Assembly (NCBI RefSeq): GCF_024713975.1
Contig: NC_091106.1
Location: forward strand, 8,907,001 to 8,971,000
Source: Paralichthys olivaceus
Taxonomy: Eukaryota; Chordata; Actinopteri; Pleuronectiformes; Paralichthyidae
Length of the DNA: 64,000 nucleotides
Direction: 5' to 3'
In this document: piece by piece, positions 50,399-64,000 of the stretch
Numbering within the stretch: position 1 is the first letter of the stretch
Layout of the letters: the number at the start of each line of letters is the position of its first letter
The notes under the pieces: generated by a model
The model's database searches: none
Seen by the model: only the letters and a program-made list of their open reading frames with translations
Told to the model about the DNA's origin: nothing
Program-made: the position numbers and the translations under genes

Positions 50399-50779
50399 AG
50401 GGGCGGATCCAAGGGAAATGGCCAGGGGGCACTGGCCCCAGCTGGAATCTGATTGGCCCCTGAACTGCCCATGTCCTGTAAGTAGTCTCATTTTTATTTT
50501 AATAATTATTACTAATCTTTTTTCTACACTACTATTAACTATAGTAAACTATAGACTATTAACTAGTCACTTACTAACAATACTAACAATACATTTGAAG
50601 GTTAAGAATTGTGATTTTCTGAACATTTGATGGCTTTGCTCGAAGCTGTATAAGCTAACAGTAAACAATGAATGACTTGAATGTTCTCCACACTGATTAA
50701 GGAATTGTGTATGAATGTTGGACATATAGTTGGCCCCTCTGTGTAAATTGATTTAGAAAAATCCTGTATCTGCCATTGG
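50399..50779. mobile_element. Possible transposon remnant with GGCCCC ends
   Basis: The left part AGGGGCGGATCC...CACTGGCCCC...GATTGGCCCC is mirrored on the right by TTGGCCCCTCTG...AATCCTGTATCTGCC. The ends match only partly and no target duplication was found, so this is a tentative non-autonomous element. Confidence 0.35.
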
Positions 50780-52011
50780 ATCACAGCATGCTAACAGCCT
50801 GAGCTTGGTTGCAAATAGAGATTAAGCTGCATGAGCTTCTTAAACCTGTAATAGTCATGTCTCTCTTTTAGCCCTTCTGTGGTCTCGACCAACTCCAGAG
50901 GAAAATATCTCCTTTAATCACTAAGTTCACCAATACATGTAAACTCTCCCTGGAAAGTAAAGATTCTGAAAATCTGCATAATCACAGAAATCAGCCTCAT
51001 TTGTGACAAGTGTTCCCACTTTTATTCTTTTTAATGTTGTTTTGACAAACTCTGTGGCCTCCAGGTTTCGATGACTATGCAATACGATGCCATTTATCAG
51101 CACAGTAGCACTTGGCATGTTGCAGAGGTTAATTCTCACTCTTCTCTAATTATACAGTGATTTTCACAGGATGCTGAAATGGTGCACATTAAACAAAATC
51201 ACCATCTGACACATCTAATAATCACTGCAGCTGTTTACCGTGGCTCAAGTTTTCTTCCTGTTCCATATGAGGTTGTTTCTCACATGGCAGCTTTCTCCTG
51301 TGACTCCTGTGAAGATTTCTCATCAGTCACATCTGTAGTGTGTGTGAGCTCGAGTTTGCTTCTTGACAAATTCGATGCATTTCATCAGGTTTCTCAGAAA
51401 ATAGCTGTGTAACCATTCTCAGAGTGACTCCACCTTCTCGTCCCTATATTCCCCAAGCAGAAACTTCATGACCTGTGCTGTGAAGGAGGATTCTCTGGTT
51501 TACAGGTCATGTGACAGAGGTCAAGGTCCACTCCTAAGCAACAGGCCCACAGACCACCTCACAGTTTGATCCGGCTCTAAGATTTTCTCACGTAAGTACA
51601 ACATAATACAAGTTGAGTCAAATCAGAGGTTGCCAACATTTTAAAGATTAGTGCAGCACCTGTTCTAAACCTGCCTGTATTGAATGAGCTGTTGACTTGT
51701 GGTGATGCTGGTTGCAGTTTTTTCTCTGAAACTGTAGAAGTGACTTGCAGTAATTGAGCTGCAGCAAATGAGGACTGGCTGCTGGACTCAGTCTACAGAA
51801 ACCTGAAGCTGAAGCTGTTGAACCTCGAAACTGGAGAATATGTTGTATTTGGCATTGTTGGGGAATGTGCTGTTGTCGTGTTCAGCAATGTCACTTTCAT
51901 TGATGAGTCCCAGCCACTGCTGCTATAGAGCGCTAGTCACCTGTTTATTCAAAGTTTATTCATATTGAATGTATCGTGACCCGTAACAACACATGCCAAG
52001 TGTGAAGAAAT

Positions 52012-52186
52012 TAATAGAATAGAATGCTTTTAATGTCATCAAACAATGAAGCATGGCAAAATTACAGCAGCTACCACTGAAAGGTGCATTTAGTAAAAAA
52101 AATATATATAACAATAAACATGTTTACAGGACGTAAAAAACAAAATAGTGCAAGGACAGGTGCAAGAGGAGGTAGTTGTGGTTGAT
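52012..52186. repeat. Possible LINE 3'-tail remnant
   Basis: AATAGAATAGAATGCTTTTAATGTCAT followed by GTGCAAGGACAGGTGCAAGAGG resembles 3' tails of fish non-LTR retroelements, and runs into a TAG microsatellite. No reverse transcriptase frame is present. A similar tail-like segment (TTTATTAATCCC, CAGTGTAAAAACAAGAAAG, GTGCAGTCCATGA) occurs at 63190-63465. Confidence 0.35.
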
Positions 52187-52188
52187 AC

Positions 52189-52223
<35 letters not shown>
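52187..52223. repeat. (TAG)n microsatellite
   Basis: About twelve TAG units in the intergenic region. Confidence 0.92.
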
Positions 52224-53297
52224 ATAAGTAATAAGATGAACGGTTCTTGAAATATACAAGCCATAGGCAGATTTCTGGAATTAATTGATAGATGTTTACA
52301 TGTAAATGCTGTGGATTTTGACCTAAAGGGAAACTTCTGAATCATTTCAAGTGTATGCAGGGACACAAAGCGAAACATGGGGACACAACAGAAAGAAAAG
52401 CAAAGTGAAGCTGTAGGACAGAAAGATGAAAGATCTCCCGGCCTGTTCCTGGCCCTTTGACCGAGACCGTCAGCTTTGAAACATGCTGATGAAACTAAAA
52501 CTCTCCGTAGGCTGATTTCACCAGGACGTCTTTGATACAGATTTTGATGTTCTACAAAAATGGGCTGCAATGTGTGATCTAATGCTTTAAGAACAATATT
52601 ATGGGCCACCTCTCACATTAAGGTCCCTGTGTACAGTATGTTTTATTCAAATCGCTGAAGGAGACATGTTCAGATCTGCAAAACCTATGACTCTGCAAAC
52701 TGCTTCAGTCCTTTCAGGTCTATTGCTAATAGCAAGGCAGGAATGTGTGTTTTAAGTGTGTGCTTAGCTCTCACAATAACTGCCAAAGAAAATCATATTC
52801 AAAAGACCTACATTTAATTGCTTTCAACTTTGCACAAACCTACTCCACCACATACAAAAGAGGGATTGGATAAGAGCAGCTGTGTGTATTTTGTCACCGT
52901 GATTTTAAGATACTATTATTTTCTGATTTGCTGACTGATATTCTTTCTCCATTGCTGTGAATAGGTTCCGTTTACAGCCATGCTAGCTATAGGGACAGAA
53001 ACGTCATTGGTTGGTTCACTACTGATTGACAATTATTGACTATTGATTTATATTTAATTTTATACAGCCATTCATGGTCACTGAATGATGAGTCTTATTG
53101 ACCATGGTGTTGATTTTAATTCTCGCAGCATCATAAAGTTGATATTTATTGTTTTCAGTGAAATATCTTTACATCTAAAGGATAGATAGTTGCAGGTTTC
53201 TTACAGGATTGATTCTAATGACCTTTATGTCTGTCTTTTCGTCTAGCACTGTCATGACCTGCAATAATAATATTTCTGTTAGCCTCAGCTCTATGTT

Positions 53298-53470
53298 TAC
53301 CTCCAACAAGGAGGTTATGTTTCTGTGTTTGGATGAGGAATGGGTTAAGGGAAAAACCCATTCAATTGTGGTGCAGATCCTGATCAGGGGTCAGATCAAG
53401 GAATTTCTTTCACTTTGTTTGCTAAAAGTGTTTAGCAACATTTTTAGTATTAGATTTAATCCTGGATTTT
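53298..53470 (+). repeat. Dispersed repeat copy E
   Basis: TACCTCCAACAAGGAGGTTATGT, then GGGAAAAACCCATT, GTGGTGCAGATCCTGATCAG and CACTTTGTTTGCT. Same order of blocks as copies at 16240 and 56198. Confidence 0.65.
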
Positions 53471-56197
53471 AAGGGCAGAGTTCACCCTCACCAGAGAGCG
53501 TGAGATGAGAATGGGTTGTCGGCACAATGAACCTGACCTGGGTCAAAGGCGGGGCTCAACCACCTGTCCTCACATGAATGACCTGAGGGAAGGCCAACAA
53601 AGAGATAAAAAGGGGAGGATATGTGGAGTAGGAAAGCAGAATGACAGATGGAGCATTATTCTTGTGAAAAAGCTCAGTCCTCGCTGCACTTTCACTTTTC
53701 ATCAAGAGTTTAGGAAGCACATGATTTGAAGGAATGCACCGTGGGGCAGCCTGCGGGGTCACCCTGACAGAGCATCATTCCCCTCAGTATCATCTCCCCT
53801 ACCCCTCCCTGTGTCAGACCCACGTCCCGACACGTCCAAATTCAATATGTATCCTAAGCATCATCTGAGGTAGATATTTATCAGACTCAAAGGAAAAACA
53901 TCCCTGTCCTCCTCCTTTTAATAGATTATTATTAATAGCTTTTATGGTAATGCTATCTGTTTAGAGAGCCATCCAGAGAGCCATCCAGATGTGAGACAGG
54001 AAACAGACCTTTCTAAAGATGTGTTGACATGTTGCATTGACTGATGTCAAGTCTAGTACATCTGCAAAGTTTCTATCAGGTCAAAGGCAAGGGTTTGGCC
54101 TCCTGATTATCTCAGAAGACTGAGATTAATGGCTTTGCAGGTCATGTGTGGGCACAACAGGTTTTCGCTCCCCTCTGTCCACCCCTGTTTACAGCTTTGC
54201 AGGCTGCAGTGGGAGTGAACTTGGCATGCAGACATGAGATAAAGCTGCTTTTTTAGTAATTTTTCCATACAAAAAAGAGGCTTATCCAAAAACCCCTAAG
54301 GGCTCAAACAATCCTCTCCCTCTGCGGATCAATCATCTACACACATGCTGCAAAGTTTTCTTAAACATGTTGCTTTTCCTCGAGTCGTTTCCCGTCTACA
54401 CCTTGTGAAAAAGGTGTTGGCTTCCCAAATTAGATGGTGAGGTTGTGAGACCGGCTATTACTGACCTTTCCACAGACGCATCTCTCTGAGTGAAAATCTT
54501 TACAGACATGCAGTCAGACAGGCGGTTACAGTAAACTCTTTCCACGAATATAAATAGGCAGCAAAAACAAACAGCTCTAACAGTTTGTGAAACAATTCTT
54601 ATTACTCACACATTTCATATCTGACCATCATTAAGATTTAAAATTCTGCAATGTTGTAGAGAGGAATTGTCTGTATTTAAAGAGCAACAATTTTAATAAT
54701 CATAAGGGAATATGCAAACTTCCTCAGAAATATTAAGGTCTATTTAGATTAAGACAGTTAGTTCAAGGACTTGTTCAATATTTCAGAAAACAGAATTAAT
54801 GAAAAGATTGATAACACTTTCATATCTGCACAACCCAGTGCAGCACTTGTACAGTTTGTTAGCTTAGCTCAGTATAAACACTGGAATGCCATCAGAACAC
54901 AAACTGCAATATTTAAAAATGTTTAAAGATATAACCTATTCATTACTGAGCAATTAGAATTAGAGTTGCAAGATGTTTAGCTGTGTTTATAGGCTTAATG
55001 CTACTCTAGAAGGGCATCATAACTATCGAACTCTGGGATACCTCTGCCATGGCCCAAAGGTCACCTTTACACACTCATTGACATCCGTCCTCTAAAAGTG
55101 CATAAACATATATTCAAAAACATTTATCTATTCCTTTTAATCTCTTTAGAGAATAAACTTGACATGATCTCAACAGCCTTTCTCTGCTCCTCATATAGCT
55201 AAGGTTGACATGCCCATCTAAATATCAACGCCCCATTTTTTTTCACTGTCACTCACCAACCGATACACACACCATAAATAAACAGTGAGCAAGAAAAATA
55301 AATTTGCTCATAAAAGACAGATGTTGCAATAGGATACAAGATTAGCCTTGGCTTCTTGCCTCCCATGAGAGAGAAAGATAACACTCATGGTAAATGCACT
55401 TATGTATTGGGTGTGCAGGCCGGTGGAACAGTAGCAGCCAGTGCTGGAAAGTGGAAACTCCTTGGCCCTGAAGGCTTTCCACTGTGTAAGTCCGCAGCCC
55501 ACATCTTTAAACCAAGGGTGATAAAAAGGCCATATCCCAAATTTTGAAAGAAATCCCTCTCCAGCAGCTCAACAATTTACAATCAGGCTTTTCTTAGAAA
55601 TACTTCAGCATGGAGCCACTCTGCAACGCGGCGCTGCACACAGTCAGTGCACTCTTTCCATCTTTTAGCATCTAATGCACTGATGTAAGGCACGACAAGT
55701 GGTAAATTATGTCCGGCTTATATGTAACACCTCCACAGACTCAGAGAGTAATCCCTGCAGTTCTGTCAGCCTTTAAGTGAATTGCACGCACTCAGTTTAA
55801 CAAAACCCTCTCATCCACATGTTGTTTTCATAATGGACCACTAGAAGAAACACTCTCAGACTGTTTGCTCAGTCGCTGAGAGGTCCTCACTGTGTTGACT
55901 ATTATTCTAGTCCTGACAGGGTGGGCTATTTCACTGGAGGTATCAAATGATCACCTATTCTGTTTTCCCTTGAGTAGATGGTCGAAGCATCAATGAGCCA
56001 CTGTGGAGGTGAAGGAGTCTGACACGCAACCACAGAGGGCAGCTGTCAATCATCTACGAGGAATACTCTGTGGTCTGTCAGGTACTAAATTTAAAGCACC
56101 TCATGCACATACAGTCATGAGTTTCTGCTGTAGGTAAAGGTTGCATTAAAAGAAATGACTTGTAAGATATCTGGTTTTACCACCTGTAGATATTATT

Positions 56198-56405
56198 ACC
56201 TCCACCAGGGAGAATAAGTTTTTCATCTGTTTGCAGAACTATGCAAAAACTACTCAACTGATTCCAATGAGATTTTTTGGAAGGTGGGGCATGACTTGAA
56301 GAAGATCCCTTTACATTTTAGTGCAGATACTAGACAGGGGATGGATCCAGCAATGTCTGCAACTTTGCAACATTTTTGTAGAATAATTCATGGATTTTGA
56401 TGAAA
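56198..56405 (+). repeat. Dispersed repeat copy F
   Basis: TACCTCCACCAGGGAG, AACTATGCAAAAACTACTCAAC, TTTTTTGGAAGGTGGGGCATG, AGTGCAGATACTAGACAGGG and GATGGATCCAGCAATG follow the block order of the same family. Confidence 0.65.
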
Positions 56406-57715
56406 AAGATCAGACAGGTTTAGGTGACTCATATTTGAGAGTGTGCAATTTGGTGTAAAGCTGAATAAAAATCCAGATATAGTGAATTTGAATGTGGTTT
56501 CGTATGGGGACTGTTGGGCACTGTGTGCTCTTTGAGTGCCAATATGAAAGTTGACTGGTGGGAAAATAACATGACTTAACTGTGTCATAAAGACCATTTG
56601 TTTACTATGCAGGATGCTCTCAGGGAAGAGTAAACAGAAAAAAAGGTAATGACTAAACCCTCACCCTGTAACACTCTCCATTCCTGCCAGGCGTCATGAA
56701 AGAAGCTCTTCAGTCATGACAAGCTAAAAAACACACTCCAGCCAACATCTCTCCCCTGGGGCGAAGAGAGTAGTTCTAGGTGTGGTTGCAGCTCTGGGAG
56801 TAAGACTGTTTTGCATGTTGAAGACTTTTTTCAATCTTCTTCTCATGATAACTTCAAATAAAACTTGAGGCTTGAAAAACTTTAATTGCAGAATATATTT
56901 GCATGTGGAGAGTCTGCAAACATCTGCAGGAGCAGATGATGCAGCTGCTGGGCCACATAAACCAGAGGCTGCACCACCAGCTGACCATAGGAAGGGCCTT
57001 TGGGACAGAGGTGGGATTTTTTAGTGCAATGAATAAAAAGATCTGTAAGTGACCACAATTACTAAGCTTGAAAGGCCCCGTGCCCCCACAGCTGGTGACC
57101 CCTGAGTCTCCTGCCTTGACCACAGTTTGACATCATTGAACTTCTCATTTCTCAGTAACTTTTTCTCCACAGCACCTATGTGTAAATGAAAACTCAATGA
57201 CTCTTCCTAACCCCAACTATGAGGACATTCATCAATCTGCAAACTCCAAATCCAACCTATCATTCAACCTGAAAATCATACAATACGGCAGGGCGTGGCC
57301 TTCATTTTCATTAATAGTCATTTACTGCATTCCACATATTTGTGGTTGCAGGCAAAATATCTTCAACAAGATGCCACAGAGAAAGCACACTAAATGCAAA
57401 AGCGGAACTGTAGCACCATCTACCTACAGGAGTGAACAGAAGCTTATTGCACCTGAAATACTCCTGAGGTTTACAAGCATGCAGCCATTGAGTGACGTAA
57501 CTTCCGTATTACTATGTGACAACCATAGAATGTATATAAAGAGGTGACAATGCCAAATTTGATTTTAACTTGTGCTTTTACTATTATTTATTCTTTCTTT
57601 TTGTGTGCTGTGCATGACATGACTCACCAAAGAGGGAATGAGTCTACAGTTAGTATAGGATTAAAAAGAATAGATATGTCACCAAGGAAAAAATGCAGAC
57701 ACGTTGATGGATGTG

Positions 57716-57721
57716 TTTATT
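57716..57721 (-). terminator. Poly(A) signal for spast
   Basis: TTTATT on the + strand (AATAAA on the - strand), about 650 nt downstream of the spastin stop. A short 3' UTR is inferred from it. Confidence 0.55.
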
Positions 57722-58369
57722 GAAGTGTAAGGAAAGTGGGAGGTCATTACATTTAATCTAAAACTCTCTATGAATTAATCAATGTGTTGGGCAACACAGT
57801 AATTCATTCCTACTTTCAAATACAACTTAAGATTTCATAACTTCAATAAGTGCAAATGGAAAAAAAACCCTCTTCTAATACAAAAGCATCAATCATTGTC
57901 ACTCTTCCATGTGTATAAGTACACAGAGCACTTGGTGATTAATACTATCAACATGTCATTACATCAGGTAACTAATGGGAAATGGAAAATGAGCTTTATA
58001 GTGTTATGATTTACAGAAAGTTGCTGCCCCCTTGAGGTAAGAGAAATCAGAGAGAGACCATTTGTAATTTTGCAGGACATTCTTAAGAATAAATAAATTC
58101 AATTTCAAGTAGCAACACATTGTTTGAGGAGTATTATAGTACAGTAAAGAAACTCAAAAGAATCTTATTAGCAAAGCTTTTCCATAAAACAGGAAATTTA
58201 CCCATATTGCTTCCAAATGTCATATTTATACATTGTACATAGAAGGATTTTTTTCAATACAATTTGTTCCAGGTTTTTGTTTCCTACTTTTATCTGTTTT
58301 GTGAAAAGAGTGGACATTGGACTCAAATATTATTAATTTTTTTTTACAGGTGACGCTGAACTATAAAGT

Positions 58370-62214
<3,845 letters not shown>

Positions 62215-62346
62215 TACTCTCGCGACACTGACTCCTTCTTCTTTTCAGACTTCCCCACTTCAAAATGTGATACAGTCAAATTCTTTTAAATCGCATTTAT
62301 AATCGCATCAGACCTGTTCTATAAAACTGGTATCATCACAAATGTG

Positions 62347-62351
62347 ATTGG
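62347..62351 (-). promoter_or_regulatory. CCAAT box upstream of spast
   Basis: ATTGG on the + strand (CCAAT on the - strand), 133 bp upstream of the spastin ATG. Position and orientation suit a proximal promoter element; no TATA is evident. Confidence 0.45.
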
Positions 62352-62399
62352 AACAACAGCTCAGCATCAATACACCGATCTCTAGCTGTTAACTGCAGA

Positions 62400-63740
62400 C
62401 TCCCGTGTTAGCTTCTCTGCTGCTTCCGCTGACAACAACAGCTGGAAACCATCGTCATGTGTCGTAAAACTGTCGTGTTTGAAATAGTGTGGAGAAGTAT
62501 TCAGGAGCAGAAAACAACAAACAATAGAAGATGTAGAGGTTTGTTACACTCCAGAAAGATAATAGAGTCAAGAGATACAAACGTCATGAGGTTTAATAGA
62601 CTTTTTTTAAATCAGATGTATTTTGTTCAGCATATAACAAAAGAAAATAACAAAAATAGATATTTGTTACCAAATTTACATTTGTGGATTTAAAAAGAAT
62701 GAAAAGATGAAGATGAGCACAAATCTAATTTGTTGGTTTATTTTATGTATCTGGATTTTGAGATGGTCCTTTAAAACCAAAATCCAGATTCAAGATATAT
62801 TGCAGCAATTCAGTGTCTCAATGAAACTGGTGTGATCTGCCTCTCGTCCCATGTCAACTAGGATTGACTCCAGCTCCCCCTACAACCCTTGAAGGATTAG
62901 CAGTGTAAATAATGGATGGGTGGAAAGAGTTAATGATTCTATGGGCAACAGTAAAATCTGACCATATTTGTTTTAAGGCTTGAAGTTAAGTGAGTTTTGT
63001 TCATCAGTGGTATAAATTAATCAGCCAATCACACCAATCATTCACATTTCTTAATGAATATATAGAGATTTGTCTGTATTCAAACTGAATGGCACCACGT
63101 GCACATCACTTTTCCCGCCCTTGTCAGTCCAAGTTTTTGACAGCAAATAGATACATTTCTGAACATCAAAGACTATGACACACATATATAATTCTTTATT
63201 AATCCCACAATGTGGAGATTTGCTAAATTCCTGCAGCAAAAGTCAAAAACAGGCATCAGTAAGTAATAATAAGTAACATGCAATACTTTAATGTAAGGAT
63301 ATAGAAAAATAGCAATGGAATAAAATCATTATATATACAGTGTAAAAACAAGAAAGATAGCTGGAGTGTTAGAACATGTACAGTGAATGGATAACACATG
63401 AACCGTTGTATTGCACAGACAGAGATAAGAGAGATAAACCAAGAATTAAAGTGCAGTCCATGATGGGACCTGAGCTATTATATCTCTTTAGAGTTTGATT
63501 TTCTTCCGTGTAAACCTGTGAATTAATTTAAGTAGTGTCTAATCATTTATCTTTTACCTTCTATAATGATTGGTAAACACCAGTTATCTGTGAAGGCTGT
63601 GAGTCATCCAGGTCATGGTATCTTCAGGTCTATGTGTACATAGACCTTCCATTTTCCAGATCTGCACATGTATGTACAGACCCTGAGGTGGGTTGTTGTC
63701 ACGCTCATGTGACGCTCAGAGCACTTTAATAACATAACTA
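62400..63740. other. Intergenic, no supported gene
   Basis: Contains a 78-residue open frame at 62457-62693 with no recognisable domain and no splice context, and a LINE-tail-like segment near 63190-63465. I see nothing else. Confidence 0.45.
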
Positions 63741-63754
63741 TCATCCCAGCATCG

Positions 63755-63812
63755 GCCACGCCCCTGCATCTCTCCACCAATCACTCTCTGTTGTTTTAGT
63801 CCAGCCGCCAAT
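63755..63812 (+). promoter_or_regulatory. Promoter-like cluster: GC-type box and two CCAAT boxes
   Basis: CCACGCCCC at 63756-63764 is followed by CCAATCA at 63777-63783 and CCAATCA at 63808-63814, both on the + strand 31 bp apart. Such spacing is common in TATA-less vertebrate promoters and points to a + strand gene starting near 63850-63900. Confidence 0.5.
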
Positions 63813-63961
63813 CACAGTGCTCTGATGTGAGTGTGCTTGTCAGGGACGCCTCTCACCTGCAGGAAACCCAGTGAACCTCACAGATCCAGACTGTGACAGC
63901 TCTCTGACTTCACTCTGTGTGGTGTCAGCTCATCAAGAACACTTTGTAGTTTGTGTCTTTA

Positions 63962-64000
63962 ATGATTGCAGACTTCACCAGGCTTGTCGATCCCAGTGAC
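63962..64000 (+). CDS. Possible start of an unidentified + strand gene, cut by window end
   Basis: An ATG at 63962 opens 13 codons (MIADFTRLVDPSD) to the window edge. It lies 150 bp downstream of two CCAAT boxes, and an earlier ATG at 63823 is followed directly by TGA. The start context is weak (T at -3). I do not recognise the product. Confidence 0.25.
   Translation, partial: MIADFTRLVDPSD

Larger units (their letters stand above)
50780..57700. other. Intergenic region between opsin and spast, no supported gene
   Basis: No exon with consistent splice phase or recognisable family sequence was found. Contents seen are the LINE-tail remnant, the TAG microsatellite and repeat copies E and F. 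The remaining sequence is AT-rich and unassigned. Confidence 0.45.

Noticed and set aside
62457..62693. 78-residue open frame upstream of spast, possible divergent gene
   Set aside because: It has no recognisable domain, is AT-rich at its end, and has no splice or promoter support.

Overview
This is a vertebrate nuclear window, almost certainly from a teleost fish. Genes are split by GT-AG introns. Dinucleotide microsatellites and short non-autonomous DNA transposons of fish type are frequent. Three of the four genes (strn, vit, spast) correspond to genes that map to chromosome 2p22 in human. No bacterial, organellar or viral gene was seen. Exons were assembled by eye from splice sites, reading phase and remembered family sequences; no search was run.

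Layout. (1) 289-14641, + strand: striatin (strn), 16 coding exons. The first coding exon lies left of the window; the 3' UTR and poly(A) signal are near 16030. (2) 36280-18123, - strand: vitrin (vit), 21 coding exons plus a likely non-coding first exon, tail-to-tail with strn. The exon set gives an uninterrupted 796-residue frame: signal peptide, LCCL domain, long modular linker, two VWA domains. (3) 43948-38005, - strand: a 412-residue non-visual opsin of the neuropsin/peropsin-like group in six coding exons. (4) 44000-57700: about 14 kb with no gene I can support. (5) 62214-58370, - strand: spastin (spast), 16 coding exons, 475 residues, starting directly before the MIT domain. (6) 63750-64000: a promoter-like segment with two CCAAT boxes, possibly the 5' end of a + strand gene that continues off the right edge.

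The four genes do not form a pathway. Striatin is a STRIPAK/PP2A scaffold, vitrin a secreted matrix protein, the opsin a photoreceptor GPCR, and spastin a microtubule-severing AAA ATPase. Conserved neighbourhood is the likely reason they sit together.

Most notable: a run of twelve consecutive phase 1-1 exons coding the vitrin linker; complementary CA and UG tracts flanking the vitrin exon that carries most of the second VWA domain; an opsin with Asp at both counterion positions and a TRY instead of E/DRY motif; a spastin gene that seems able to make only the short form lacking the membrane hairpin; and several well-bounded transposon insertions with target-site duplications.
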